A DNA stretch of 64,000 nucleotides, from assembly GCA_965216695.1 (NCBI GenBank), contig OZ244212.1:4774001-4838000 (forward strand), read 5' to 3'. A program made the position numbers and the translations under genes. Under the pieces are notes generated by a model. It searched no databases and was not told where the DNA came from. It saw only the letters and a program-made list of their open reading frames with translations. The DNA comes from G965216695 sp965216695. Its GTDB lineage: Bacteria > Pseudomonadota > Gammaproteobacteria > Pseudomonadales > Azotimanducaceae. Below, one piece after another: positions 49,137 to 58,462 of the stretch. Position 1 is the stretch's first letter. Every line of letters starts with the position of its first letter.

Positions 49137-50183
49137 ATGAATAAAGAAGCCTTGGACCAGTTTGTTGAAAAGGTGTCGATCGACGTTGCCGGTGCTATGG
49201 GTGTACTGCTTGCCTATCTCGGCGATCGACTGGGCCTGTACAAAGCGCTGGCCGAGAAACCCATGACGAGTTCCGAGCTGGCGAACGCCACCGGCTGTTA
49301 CGAGCGTTACGTACGGGAATGGTTGTCGTCCAACGTCGCCGGCGGCTATGTGGACTACGATCCGGACGGTGAGCGGTTCTCGCTTACCCAGGAGAAGGCG
49401 CACGTGCTTTCGGCGGAAGGGCAGCCGGGCTGCATGTCCGGGTTGTTTCAGTCGGTTGTGAGCGCGTACCTCGACCATGAGCGGAATCTGGAAGTGTTTG
49501 AATCCGGGGAAGGCATTCCATGGGGCGACAAGAACGTGTGCTGCTTCTGTGGTACGGAGCGTTTCTTTCGACCCCTGTATGAAGCCTCATTGATCGAACA
49601 GTGGTTGCCCGCACTCGACGGTGTCGTTGAGAAATTGTCGCAGGGCGCGCGGGTGGCCGACGTTGGCTGCGGGCATGGACGATCGACCACGTTGATGGCG
49701 TCGGCGTATCCGGCCTCACAGTTTCATGGGTTCGATTATCACGGTCCGTCGATCGATCACGCGACCAACGCGGCTCGTGAAGCGAACCTGGAGGGCAATA
49801 CGGCGTTCGCGGTTGCGGATGCCCAGGGTTTCGACAACCTCGGCTATGATCTGATCACAATCTTCGATGCGCTCCATGACATGGGGGATCCGGTAGGTAT
49901 CGCACGCTATATGCGGTCGACGCTCCGTCCCGGCGGCACGCTGATGGTTGTGGAACCACGAGCCAACGACACGCTCGAAGCGAACAGCTTCCCGCCGAAT
50001 CAAACGATGTACGCGTTCTCGACGTTGACCTGTGTGCCAGTGTCGCGATCGCAACCGGTAGGCCTCGCGCTGGGTGCGCAGGCGGGTCCCAAACGACTGA
50101 CGGACGTACTTTTGGAAGCCGGGTTCGAGCACGTTCGGCTCGCGCACGAGTCTCCCGGGAACATCGTGCTGGAAGCGCGTTGA
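49137..50183 (+). CDS. class I SAM-dependent methyltransferase with winged-helix N-terminus
   Basis: The 348-residue protein has an N-terminal winged-helix dimerisation domain (LGLYKALAEKPMTSSELANA) like O-methyltransferases. The SAM fold follows with VADVGCGHGRSTTLM near residue 178, then FHGFDYHG and ITIFDALHDMGDP. This arrangement matches the Rv2258c-like group. A Cys cluster KNVCCFCGTERFF precedes the SAM domain. GGGAG lies before the ATG. The acceptor substrate is unknown. Confidence 0.88.
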   Translation: MNKEALDQFVEKVSIDVAGAMGVLLAYLGDRLGLYKALAEKPMTSSELANATGCYERYVREWLSSNVAGGYVDYDPDGERFSLTQEKAHVLSAEGQPGCMSGLFQSVVSAYLDHERNLEVFESGEGIPWGDKNVCCFCGTERFFRPLYEASLIEQWLPALDGVVEKLSQGARVADVGCGHGRSTTLMASAYPASQFHGFDYHGPSIDHATNAAREANLEGNTAFAVADAQGFDNLGYDLITIFDALHDMGDPVGIARYMRSTLRPGGTLMVVEPRANDTLEANSFPPNQTMYAFSTLTCVPVSRSQPVGLALGAQAGPKRLTDVLLEAGFEHVRLAHESPGNIVLEAR

Positions 50184-50191
50184 ACGGGAGC

Positions 50192-50235
50192 GCGCGAGGT
50201 GCGCGAAGTGCGCGAGGTGCGCGAGGTGCGCGAAT
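50192..50235 (+). repeat. 9-bp tandem repeats between methyltransferase and thiolase genes
   Basis: GCGCGAGGT occurs as four consecutive units (the second with one change) plus a partial fifth, starting 9 bases after the methyltransferase stop. The period is 9 bp and the tract fills most of the gap. Confidence 0.85.
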
Positions 50236-50250
50236 AGAAAAATCGACATA

Positions 50251-50272
50251 TGAGGAGTGAGTGAGGAGTGAG
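50251..50272 (+). repeat. 11-bp tandem duplication of the thiolase ribosome binding site
   Basis: TGAGGAGTGAG is repeated exactly, ending 2 bases before the thiolase ATG. Each copy carries GAGGAG, so the gene has two ribosome binding sites in tandem; only the second is at normal spacing. Confidence 0.8.
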
Positions 50273-50274
50273 CA

Positions 50275-51471
50275 ATGAGTAAGACGAGCGGCAGTGACGT
50301 GGTGGTGGTGGATGCGGCGCGGAGCGCTGTGGGCCGGAAGGGAGGAACTCTGGGTCTGGTGCATCCGAGCGATTCGCTCGGCGAGGTGATGGCGAAGCTG
50401 CTGCAACGCAACGGCCTGGCCTCCGACACGGTCGACCAAGTAGTGGGTGGGTGCATCAACAAGCTCGGCGCGCAGGGAATGAACATCACCCGTACCGCAT
50501 GGCTCGCGCACGGCGGCCATGAAGCGACGCCCTGTATCACGGTCGATTCGCAGTGCGGTTCATCGCAGCAGGCGACCGGCCTGGCGTACAGCATCATCAA
50601 GTCGGGCGTCGCTGATGTCGTGATGGCGTGCGGCGTGGAGAACATGACGCGCCTGCCGATCGGGTCTGACGCGGTGGGGTTGGATCCGAAACTCGGAAAA
50701 CCCGTTTCCAGAAGTTACTTCGACTACTACGAGTTTACGAGTCAGTTTGAAGGCGCGGAACGGATGGCGGAAAAGTATCAGATCACACGCGCGGATACCG
50801 ACGCGTTCGGGCTGCGCTCGCAGGAACGTGCGAAACAGGCCATCACGGAAGGCCGTTTCGACAGTCAGATCATTCCGCTCGAAGTACCGGAGTTCGACGA
50901 CAACGGCAAACGTACCGACGAGACTCGGGTGTTTGCGCGCGACGAGGTACCCCGCGACACGAGTCTCGAAGCGCTGGGGGATCTGAAACCTGTGGCACGC
51001 GAAGATGGCGTGCATACCGCTGGTACATCCTCGCAGATCGCAGATGGCGCGGCGGCAGTCCTGTTGATGCACGCGGACCGGGCGTCAGAACTCGGTCTGC
51101 AACCCATGGCGCGCATCGTTGACACGGCACTGGTGGGATGTGACCCGGTGCTGATGCTGGAAGGACCGATCCCTGCGACCGAAAAATTGCTGGCGGCCGC
51201 CGGACTCTCGATCGACGATATCGACGTGTTCGAAATCAACGAGGCGTTCGCATCGGTGGTGCTCTCTTGGGCGAAGAGCGTTGGGGCGAACATGGACCGC
51301 GTCAATCCAAACGGTGGGGCGATATCACTAGGCCATCCGCTGGGTGCAACGGGGTGTTTTCTGCTCACGAAAGCCGTGCACGAACTGGCGCGTAGCGGCG
51401 GACGCTACGCGCTGGTGAGCATGTGCTGCGGTGGTGGTCTGGGCACGGGTACGCTGCTCGAACGCGCCTGA
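50275..51471 (+). CDS. thiolase family protein (acetyl-CoA acyltransferase)
   Basis: The 398-residue protein has the thiolase nucleophile Cys94 in VDSQCGSSQQA. It carries NEAFASVV, NPNGGAISLGHPLGATG (catalytic His) and MCCGGGLGTG (second Cys). It cleaves 3-ketoacyl-CoA with CoA or condenses two acyl-CoAs. With the acyl-CoA synthetases, MaoC pair and enoyl-CoA hydratase elsewhere in the window it could complete a beta-oxidation cycle. It is convergent with the reductase at 51488. Confidence 0.93.
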   Translation: MSKTSGSDVVVVDAARSAVGRKGGTLGLVHPSDSLGEVMAKLLQRNGLASDTVDQVVGGCINKLGAQGMNITRTAWLAHGGHEATPCITVDSQCGSSQQATGLAYSIIKSGVADVVMACGVENMTRLPIGSDAVGLDPKLGKPVSRSYFDYYEFTSQFEGAERMAEKYQITRADTDAFGLRSQERAKQAITEGRFDSQIIPLEVPEFDDNGKRTDETRVFARDEVPRDTSLEALGDLKPVAREDGVHTAGTSSQIADGAAAVLLMHADRASELGLQPMARIVDTALVGCDPVLMLEGPIPATEKLLAAAGLSIDDIDVFEINEAFASVVLSWAKSVGANMDRVNPNGGAISLGHPLGATGCFLLTKAVHELARSGGRYALVSMCCGGGLGTGTLLERA

Positions 51472-51487
51472 CGCCGCGGGCGGGACG

Positions 51488-52486
51488 CTACTCGGGCACG
51501 CGCACGATGCGTGTGCCCGTGTTTCCGCCTCCCAACAGATCTACAAAGGCCTGAGGGGCTGACTCGAAACCGTCGTACTCGTCCTGCCACGCGACCAGGT
51601 CCCCGGAGTTCGCCCACGCAGACAACTGCGCACGGGCATCATCGTAGTGATGCGCGTGATCGAACACGAGGAACCCAGACATGGTCAGGCGCTTGTTCAC
51701 GAGTAACCCCGGAATACCCTTGGGTCCTGGAGCGGGATCGCTCGTGTCGTACTGACTCACGACGCCACAACATACGATCCGTCCGTGGTTGTTCATCCGG
51801 AACAACGCGTTGCCGAGGATCACGCCGCCCGTGTTATCGAAATAGATGTCCACGCCCGAGGGTGTTGCGGCTTTCAGTCGCGCGCGGAAGTCCGGGTCTT
51901 TGTAGTTCAACGCCTCGTCGAAGCCGAGTTCGCCGGTAAGACGGTCGCACTTTGCATCGCTGCCGCACACGCCTACCACGCGAGCTCCTTTGATCCGTCC
52001 GATCTGCCCGACGATGTGTCCTACGGAGCCGGCGGCTGCGGAAACCAGCAGCGTCTTGCCGGACTCCGGTCTCCCGTACTCGAGCAGACCGAAGTAGGCC
52101 GTTAGACCGTTGGTGCCCAGCAAACCGAGGTAGCGGGCGGGATCGCCGTCGTCTGGTATCGGCTGGACTTGATGTTCGGCGTGTACGGCGTGCGTTTGCC
52201 AGCCGGAACCACAGATCACGAGCGCGCCTTCGGCAATGTTGCACCTCGAGGCGACGACGCGAGCCACCGTGGTGCCGTTCATCGGTACACCCGTGGTCGG
52301 TGCGCCCGCGTAGCTTGCGCTACCTTGCAACCCGGCGCGCGTACCCGCGCCGATTCCAATCGCGAGCGTGCGGCAGAGCACACTTCCATCCGGCGTTTCA
52401 GGTAGCGGTGATTCGACGAGACGGAAGTGATCAGGCTCGAGCTTGCCGTTGGGAAGCGAATCGATCAGCCATTGCTTGTTCTGCAT
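51488..52486 (-). CDS. NADP-dependent MDR-type reductase (prostaglandin reductase / YncB-like)
   Basis: The 332-residue protein matches the leukotriene B4 dehydrogenase branch of MDRs: TNGLTAYFGLLEYGRPESGK, VSAAAGSVGHIVGQIGRIKG as cofactor loop, DIYFDNTGG and MSGFLVFDHA. Members reduce the double bond of alpha,beta-unsaturated ketones with NADPH. Zinc ligands are absent, as expected. GAGG precedes the ATG. It lies downstream of no clear partner; a membrane-protein gene precedes it by 21 bp on the same strand. Confidence 0.9.
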   Translation of the reverse strand: MQNKQWLIDSLPNGKLEPDHFRLVESPLPETPDGSVLCRTLAIGIGAGTRAGLQGSASYAGAPTTGVPMNGTTVARVVASRCNIAEGALVICGSGWQTHAVHAEHQVQPIPDDGDPARYLGLLGTNGLTAYFGLLEYGRPESGKTLLVSAAAGSVGHIVGQIGRIKGARVVGVCGSDAKCDRLTGELGFDEALNYKDPDFRARLKAATPSGVDIYFDNTGGVILGNALFRMNNHGRIVCCGVVSQYDTSDPAPGPKGIPGLLVNKRLTMSGFLVFDHAHHYDDARAQLSAWANSGDLVAWQDEYDGFESAPQAFVDLLGGGNTGTRIVRVPE

Positions 52487-52507
52487 GGTCTTACCTCGTG
52501 TGTGTTG

Positions 52508-53281
52508 TTATTGCTTGTTCGGGCTGCGACGTATTTCGCGGTAGAGAATCGACAGTGACGTCAATGCAATGATGGACGCCAGCGCGCCGATGAGCTGGGC
52601 TCCGATTCGTCCGGTTGCATTTTGAGGAAACGCGAGCGTCGGTGCGATGAGCACGAAAGGGATTGCAACCACGAGCAACATCAGTTCGAGCTGATAGCCA
52701 CGACTGAGGACCCAGGCATCGCTGAAGGATACGCGTTCATCCATCGCAATCGCTGGAAAGACGAGCGACAGACGCGACACGATCCAGGCCGCGAGCGCAG
52801 CAGCGATGGGTAGTCCGGCGGGACCTACGCCAGCCGCGATCAGAGCAATCGGCGCGAGAACACAGCCGATCGCTACCGCGTGCAGTACGAACAACGTTTC
52901 CCGCCAACCCCAACGCAGTCCCCAGCGCGGTACGGACGACGCGCCGAGCAGCGCGACCCGGTGTACCGTCGTTGCAAACACGGTCTGCGCGGCCAGCGCT
53001 ATTACGAGAACCACGAGCGGGAACGGCGCTTCTTCGGTGGGCGTGCCGGCTGCGTCCGCAGCGGGTGGCGCCGCACCGGCCGCGAGTACGAGCAGCACCG
53101 TGAGCGGCAGTGCGAGTACGCGGAGTAGAGCGCCTCGTTCGGCGATCAGAAATGCGAGCGAGCCGGCCACGACTTTTGTTACGTCCAAGTCGCTGTCCCT
53201 TGCGGCCGACGGACCGAGTTGCTCCCGAACGCGATGTGCACGACGTCCCCCGATAGAAGTGTCGTTCCCATCGTCGCGCAT
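52508..53281 (-). CDS. multi-pass membrane protein of unknown function
   Basis: The 257-residue protein has about five hydrophobic segments: residues 53-75, 88-107, 131-150, 155-173 and 201-245. A short basic tail (YREIRRSPNKQ) follows. The first 35 residues are hydrophilic and may not be translated; in-frame TTG and GTG codons near residues 32 and 38 are alternative starts. I do not recognise the family. It lies 68 bp downstream of a small membrane protein gene. Confidence 0.7.
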   Translation of the reverse strand: MRDDGNDTSIGGRRAHRVREQLGPSAARDSDLDVTKVVAGSLAFLIAERGALLRVLALPLTVLLVLAAGAAPPAADAAGTPTEEAPFPLVVLVIALAAQTVFATTVHRVALLGASSVPRWGLRWGWRETLFVLHAVAIGCVLAPIALIAAGVGPAGLPIAAALAAWIVSRLSLVFPAIAMDERVSFSDAWVLSRGYQLELMLLVVAIPFVLIAPTLAFPQNATGRIGAQLIGALASIIALTSLSILYREIRRSPNKQ

Positions 53282-53349
53282 CCACGGATTGACCTCAACG
53301 CCGACGGCGCGCCAGGTTGCGCGGTACGTTCACGCCCGCCGCTCAAAAG

Positions 53350-53565
53350 TTATGCAGCCAGGCGGTCCTTCGCAGGCGCCGACTCGCTGGAGATCGCGGG
53401 CGGTGGAACGTCTTGAAGGCGCCCGGCGTGCCAGCCCGGGTCCATCGCGGACATCGCTTTGGCAATCTCGATCGCCCAGGGTTTACCCCGTTCGATTCCG
53501 ATCGCTACAACTATGGCGTAACCGATGACTCCCGCAAAGGCGAGGATCGGGAATAAAACATCCAT
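53350..53565 (-). CDS. small single-pass membrane protein of unknown function
   Basis: The 71-residue protein has one membrane segment (LFPILAFAGVIGYAIVVAIGI) at residues 4-24 and a cytoplasmic tail with GKPWAIEIAKAMSAMDPGWHAGRLQ. The ATG at 53565 follows a GGAG site at good spacing, which excludes the longer frame upstream. I do not recognise the family. Confidence 0.65.
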   Translation of the reverse strand: MDVLFPILAFAGVIGYAIVVAIGIERGKPWAIEIAKAMSAMDPGWHAGRLQDVPPPAISSESAPAKDRLAA

Positions 53566-53887
53566 GACCAGTCTCCGTAAACTCACTGTTATGAAACCCA
53601 GTGCAGTAACCGGAGGAGGTTTTTGAACGTGGTTCTTTCGGAAGAATCGAACCAGAAACTGTCCTGCTCTCCGGCGTTGCACCGGAGAGCGGTGCAACTA
53701 GATACGCAGCATCGCCACCGGCACCCAGGTGCGGCAGAAATGCAGGTAATTGGATTGCACGGCATATCGTTTCATGGCGGCGCCAGTCTACGCTTATGCG
53801 GACGCATTGCAAGTCGCGGCGCCCATCAGCGCAGTGCGCCGATCGGGATCCAGCGCCCGTTGCGTTCGCTTACAACCCGTGACGGGC
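53566..53887. other. 322-bp stretch without a convincing gene
   Basis: Short frames exist on both strands, but none has a ribosome site or family features. A hairpin GCTCTCCGG / CCGGAGAGC (53666-53674 and 53682-53690, loop of 7) lies in the leader of the small membrane protein. No T-run follows on either strand. Nothing else stands out. Confidence 0.6.
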
Positions 53888-54775
53888 TTAAGGTTTGATC
53901 ATTGGCGGGCGGTAGATCGGTTGCGGTGTTACGCCCTCATAGTGAGATGCGAGTTCGTCAACGGTCCACGCCTCGTCGTGAAAAGTTACGCCAACCTCCG
54001 CCGGGTGGGACCACAACGCGGTCTTCCGGCCGTTGAACGACAGGCACTGACCATTCAACTCCGCCGCCGCGTCACTGGCGAGCCAGACCAGGCCGGCCGC
54101 TACTTCGTGTGGCTTTCCGAACCCCATCTCGCGCGGCGAGGGCGCGGTCTTCCCCTCGGCCTGTGCTTGCGCTTCGGCTCGTTGGAAGACGACCTGGGTC
54201 ATATCCGTTTCCGCAACCGGCCACATCGCGTTGCAGCGAATACCGAAACGGGTTAGCTCCAGAACCGCCGTGCGCAGCAATCCCATCATCCCGGCTTTGG
54301 CAGCGGCATAGTTGCCCTGCCCGAATCCACCGCTCAAACCCGATGCGGAAATGATCTGAATGATGTGACCGCCGTTCTCGCGCATCGCGAGGCCCGCGTG
54401 TTTGGTGCACGCCCAGGCGCCGCGAAGGTGGACCGCAATAACGGCATCGAATTCTTCAGCGGTCATTTTCAGCAATGTTCGGTCACGGACGATACCCGCG
54501 TTGTGAACCATTACGTCGATGCCGCCGTACGAGTCGACACACTGCCCGACCAATTGTCGGCACAGATCTTCGTCGGCAACAGAGCCGCGCACAATAACGG
54601 GCTCTGCGCCTGCAGCCCGGATCAGCTCAGCGGTCTCATCCAGTGCGTCGGCACTGGTGCCGTTGATGACGATCTGGGCACCGGCCTCGACGCACGCGAC
54701 CGCGAATGCACGGCCGAGGCCGCGCGAAGAACCGGTGATAACAATGCGCTTGCCGGCGAGGCTCGTTTCGTTCAT
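53888..54775 (-). CDS. SDR family oxidoreductase (multifunctional-protein-2-like)
   Basis: The 295-residue SDR has GSSRGLGRAFAVACVEAG, HNAGIVRDRTLLKMTAEEFD, ISASGLSGGFGQGNYAAAKAG in its parts (Ser and Tyr-x3-Lys), and then a C-terminal extension of about 45 residues. The RDRTLLKMT stretch is typical of hydroxyacyl-CoA dehydrogenases of the MFE-2 type. The ATG at 54775 follows the CoA-transferase stop by one base, so the two are coupled. It probably oxidises a hydroxyacyl-CoA. Confidence 0.88.
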   Translation of the reverse strand: MNETSLAGKRIVITGSSRGLGRAFAVACVEAGAQIVINGTSADALDETAELIRAAGAEPVIVRGSVADEDLCRQLVGQCVDSYGGIDVMVHNAGIVRDRTLLKMTAEEFDAVIAVHLRGAWACTKHAGLAMRENGGHIIQIISASGLSGGFGQGNYAAAKAGMMGLLRTAVLELTRFGIRCNAMWPVAETDMTQVVFQRAEAQAQAEGKTAPSPREMGFGKPHEVAAGLVWLASDAAAELNGQCLSFNGRKTALWSHPAEVGVTFHDEAWTVDELASHYEGVTPQPIYRPPMIKP

Positions 54776-54776
54776 C

Positions 54777-56015
54777 TCAGTCGTCTCCCATTGAACGGCG
54801 GCAACGGACGACGCCGCCGGCATTGAATTCATCGATCTGGGTTTCCGAAAACCCGAGCTGCGTCAGCAGATCAAACGTGTGCTCGCCAAGTTCCGGCGCG
54901 GGTCCTCGCGGCTCGACGTCGGCGGTATGGAAGCGCATTGGTATACGAACGCTGGCGTACGTGCCTCGCTCCGGGTGTTCGATCGTGGGGAACAGATCGA
55001 TGGCGTGGGCCTGGGGATCCGCCGCGGTCTCGTCCAGAGACTGCACGGGGCCCCAGATCAGCCCGGCATCGTCAAACCGTTTGCCCCACTCCTCGCGGCT
55101 TCGCGCGGCAAGGGCTTCGTCGATACCGGCGACCAGCTCAGTCATGTGACGATAGCGGCTTTTGCCGTCCGCGAAACGAGGATCGTCGAGCCAATCTTCG
55201 CGCTCGAGCACGCCGCAGAAGCGGACCCAGGCCTCAGGCTCCGGCATGTTGAACACGACCCAACGACCGTCTCCACACGGGTACCGGTTGCCTGTGGGAA
55301 TGAGCGCCTGATCTCGACGCCGCCGGCGTACCGGCGCCCGGTCGACGGCGGTTATGCTGTAGTCGGTTGCCTGGGTCCACACTGCTGTTTCGAACAACGA
55401 CGTTTCCACCACCTGTCCTTCGCCGGTACGTTCGGCAACTCTCAGTGCGCCGAGAATAGCGCCAACCAGTGCGAGACCGGTGGTATGGTCTCCCTGCGCC
55501 GGCCGTGCCATCGGTACGACACCGTCGTCGCCCTCGCGCATCGCGTCGTACAGGCCGGATCGTCCGAAAAATGCGGTGACGTCATATCCGGGACGCCAGG
55601 CTTCGGGTCCCGTCGTGCCGTACCCGGTAAGCGTAGCGTGCACCAGCCCCGGTCGGAGGCTTAACAGGGTTTCCGGATCGAGGCCGAAGCGAACCTGACG
55701 CTTCGGCAACAGGTTGCATAGAAACACGTCGGCGGTTGCGATCAGTTTGTGCAGAATTTCCTGCCCTTGCTCGGTATCGAGCGCTAGACCGATCGACTGC
55801 TTGCCGCGGTTATCTACATCGAAGCTGAGATCGTAATCACGGATTCGCTCGTCGTCGATTTTCGGTGGGCGCCCTGTGCGCCGCATCGGATCGCCTGACG
55901 GAGGTTCGACTTTGATGACCGTTGCGCCCATGTCGGCCAGTACGGCGGCGGCGCTGGGAGCAGCCATCCAGCTGTCCACTTCGATGACGGTGATGTCGCC
56001 CAAAGGTTTCGTCAT
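54777..56015 (-). CDS. CaiB/BaiF family (class III) CoA-transferase
   Basis: The 412-residue protein has LGDITVIEVDSWMAAPSAAAVLADMGATVIKVEPPSGDPMR in segments, the usual N-terminal Rossmann half. FDVDNRGKQSIGLAL, HATLTGYGTTGPEA and GDHTTGLALVGAILGAL also fit. It moves CoA between carboxylic acids. It starts an operon with the following SDR, which suits activation of an acid followed by oxidation. It is divergent from the VTT gene. Confidence 0.92.
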   Translation of the reverse strand: MTKPLGDITVIEVDSWMAAPSAAAVLADMGATVIKVEPPSGDPMRRTGRPPKIDDERIRDYDLSFDVDNRGKQSIGLALDTEQGQEILHKLIATADVFLCNLLPKRQVRFGLDPETLLSLRPGLVHATLTGYGTTGPEAWRPGYDVTAFFGRSGLYDAMREGDDGVVPMARPAQGDHTTGLALVGAILGALRVAERTGEGQVVETSLFETAVWTQATDYSITAVDRAPVRRRRRDQALIPTGNRYPCGDGRWVVFNMPEPEAWVRFCGVLEREDWLDDPRFADGKSRYRHMTELVAGIDEALAARSREEWGKRFDDAGLIWGPVQSLDETAADPQAHAIDLFPTIEHPERGTYASVRIPMRFHTADVEPRGPAPELGEHTFDLLTQLGFSETQIDEFNAGGVVRCRRSMGDD

Positions 56016-56261
56016 GTTCTGCCTAATGGTTTAGGGTTGCCGTCCGAATCGGCGTCGCGCGATGGCAACAAACGAGAATCCGGTGCGGACCAATAGCATA
56101 CCGGAACTGTTACGTAGGGGTGCGCAGCTTCCTGTGAGGAACGTACTGTGCGCGCCGCGGTCCATCTCTGCAGACCACGCAGGGTCCGGGATGCGTTTCG
56201 AGCAGAAACACAGGAGCGGCAAAATTCAGGAACGGCAACCAACCAGCCCGGGAGCGCACTA

Positions 56262-56984
56262 TTGAAGTCACGATTAGTCATTTTCGGGGTTCTCGTCGCC
56301 GTATTGCTCGTCGCGGTGTGGCTCGCACCGGTTGGTGAGTGGCTGACTTACGCCATTGAGTGGATCGACGCGCACGAGCGCATAGCACTTGTAGCCTATG
56401 CCGGGCTGTACATAGGGGCGGTGGTTCTGCTGATTCCCGGTTCGATCCTTACGCTGGGTGCCGGATTTCTGTTCGGCGTGTATAAGGGCACCGCGCTGGT
56501 GTCGTTCGCGAGTGTTACTGGCGCGGCTGCCGCGTTTCTGGTGGGGCGTTTTTTCGCGCGGGGTTGGGTTGAAGGCCAGCTGCACAGAATGCCGCGGTTC
56601 AGCGCGCTCGACGCCGCGCTCGGACAGCGCGGCGGGTTGATCGTGTTTCTGACGCGGCTCTCGCCGGTGTTTCCGTTCAACCTTCTGAACTACGCGCTCG
56701 GCGTCACCAGCGTTCGCTTCGGCCACTACGTCGTCGCATCGTGGGTGGGCATGCTGCCCGCCACCGTCCTCTACGTTTATCTCGGGAGCGTTGCGCAGAA
56801 CCTTTCTGCGCTCGTTGGTGGTGAGGTATCGGGTGGCATAGCGGGGTCCTGGCTCTTATATGCAGGGCTGGTTGCCACACTGGTCGTGACCGTAGTGGTG
56901 ACGCGGATTGCTAACCGAACGCTGAATGCACAGTTGGAACAGAATACGACGCCGGCCGCTGAGGAGAGTCCCGCAGAATCATGA
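56262..56984 (+). CDS. VTT domain (TVP38/TMEM64, DedA-like) membrane protein
   Basis: The 240-residue protein has six hydrophobic segments and the VTT core: LIPGSILTLGAGFLFG, GAAAAFLVGRFFAR, FLTRLSPVFPFNLLNYALG and YVVASWVGMLPATVLYVYLGS. The TTG start at 56262 is supported by GGGAG upstream. It overlaps the MerA-like reductase gene by ATGA. Such pairs, and fusions of the two, occur widely as I recall, so the proteins probably work together at the membrane. The transported or modified species is unknown. Confidence 0.85.
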   Translation: MKSRLVIFGVLVAVLLVAVWLAPVGEWLTYAIEWIDAHERIALVAYAGLYIGAVVLLIPGSILTLGAGFLFGVYKGTALVSFASVTGAAAAFLVGRFFARGWVEGQLHRMPRFSALDAALGQRGGLIVFLTRLSPVFPFNLLNYALGVTSVRFGHYVVASWVGMLPATVLYVYLGSVAQNLSALVGGEVSGGIAGSWLLYAGLVATLVVTVVVTRIANRTLNAQLEQNTTPAAEESPAES

Positions 56985-58441
56985 ACGACGCCAAAGGTAC
57001 GAATCTTCGAGATCCCAATGAACGCTGGCTTGAGGCCGTTGCGCCGTCTGACTACCGGAATCCGAAGCCCGCCGAAAAGTATCATCTGGTTGTGGTTGGC
57101 GCCGGCCCCGCCGGCTTGATTGCCGCGATTGGTGCGGCCGGTCTGGGAGCGCGTGTTGCGTTGGTAGAGCGCCACAGGATGGGCGGTGATTGTTTGAACG
57201 TGGGCTGTGTTCCGTCGAAGGCGCTTCTCGAGTACGCGGCCCACGCGCCGTCCCCGGATTTTGCCGGTGCGTTTGCGCACATGCGTAGCGTGCGTGCAGG
57301 GATCGCAACGCATGACTCGATCGCGCGTTATACGGACGCCGGAGTGGACGTGTTTGTCGGGCACGCGGCGTTTCAGGATGCGCACGCGCTGCGGGTCGGC
57401 GATCTGACGCTGCGTGGTCGGCGTTTTGTGGTGTGTACCGGTGCGCGAGCGAGTGTGCCACCGATTCCAGGGTTGGCTGACGCAGATCCGCTCACCAATG
57501 AAACCTTGTTCGATCTCGAGCGAGCGCCACGCTCGCTCGGGATACTCGGTGCAGGGGCGATCGGCTGCGAAATGGCACAGGCCTTCGCGCGCCTTGGTGT
57601 CACGGTGCACTTGTTTGAAATGGCGCCGCGGGTATTGCCACTGGAGATCGAAGAGGCGGGGACCATACTCGCCGATGCATTGAGCGGCGACGGCGTGACG
57701 CTCCATCTGGGTGCTCCGGTTGAGTCGGTCACGAAGAACGACTCGGGCAGCGCAATCCGTGTCGATGGGAGCGCGCCGGTCGACGTCGACCGGGTGCTCG
57801 TTGCGCTTGGCCGTCGGCCGAATACCGATGATCTGGGGCTGGAGCGTGCCGGTGTGCGCGTTAACGACAAAGGTCTGATCGACGTGGATTCGAAGCTCAG
57901 AACCACCCGAAAACGTATCTACGCCGCAGGTGATTGCGCCTCCGTTCAACAGTTCACGCATGTTGCTGATGCCCAGGCCAAGGTGGTGATTCAGAACGCG
58001 CTCTTTGCGCCGACCGCTTCGATGCCGATGGATCACGTTCCGCATTGCACATATACCTCGCCCGAGGTCGCGACGCTGGGTTCCAATCGCAACCAGCTGG
58101 CCGACGCGGGCACGGAATTCGACAGCTACCGCGTCGACTTTCGTGACCTCGACCGGGGGCGTACGCAACTGGATGACGGCGGATTCGCGGAGGTGTGGTG
58201 CCGGCAAGGCAGCGACCGGATTCTGGGTGCGACTGTTGTCGGCCGGGATGCAGGCGAACTGCTTGCGCCACTGGGCGTGCTCGTCAGCCAGGGCGCCGGT
58301 CTGAAAGCGGCGAACGGTGCTCTGCTGAGTTATCCGACTCGGTCGGAATACCTGAAAAACCTGGCGCTTCAGTACAACCGATCGCGATTGTCGCCACGCG
58401 TGCAGGCCCTGTTTCGGCGCTGGTTCGCGTGGACCGGATAA
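56981..58441 (+). CDS. FAD-dependent pyridine nucleotide-disulfide oxidoreductase (mercuric reductase-like)
   Basis: The 486-residue protein has VVVGAGPAGLIAAIGAAGLG and the redox disulfide Cys71/Cys76 in GGDCLNVGCVPSK. GAGAIGCEMAQAFARLG (NAD site) and YAAGDCASV (FAD) follow. The C-terminal dimerisation domain starts at VPHCTYTSPEVATLG. It lacks the N-terminal HMA domain and the C-terminal Cys pair of true MerA, so mercury reduction is unlikely. It is coupled to the VTT gene and probably passes electrons to a membrane-linked acceptor. Confidence 0.9.
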   Translation: MNDAKGTNLRDPNERWLEAVAPSDYRNPKPAEKYHLVVVGAGPAGLIAAIGAAGLGARVALVERHRMGGDCLNVGCVPSKALLEYAAHAPSPDFAGAFAHMRSVRAGIATHDSIARYTDAGVDVFVGHAAFQDAHALRVGDLTLRGRRFVVCTGARASVPPIPGLADADPLTNETLFDLERAPRSLGILGAGAIGCEMAQAFARLGVTVHLFEMAPRVLPLEIEEAGTILADALSGDGVTLHLGAPVESVTKNDSGSAIRVDGSAPVDVDRVLVALGRRPNTDDLGLERAGVRVNDKGLIDVDSKLRTTRKRIYAAGDCASVQQFTHVADAQAKVVIQNALFAPTASMPMDHVPHCTYTSPEVATLGSNRNQLADAGTEFDSYRVDFRDLDRGRTQLDDGGFAEVWCRQGSDRILGATVVGRDAGELLAPLGVLVSQGAGLKAANGALLSYPTRSEYLKNLALQYNRSRLSPRVQALFRRWFAWTG

Positions 58442-58462
58442 AACGCAGGTTGACGCCGGGGC

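Noticed and set aside
53623..53898. A 91-residue plus-strand frame in the 322-bp gap
   Set aside because: No ribosome site, signal or family pattern, and it overlaps the end of the SDR gene.
56981..58441. Naming the disulfide oxidoreductase merA
   Set aside because: It lacks the HMA domain and the C-terminal Cys pair needed for Hg(II) handling, and no other mer genes are near.
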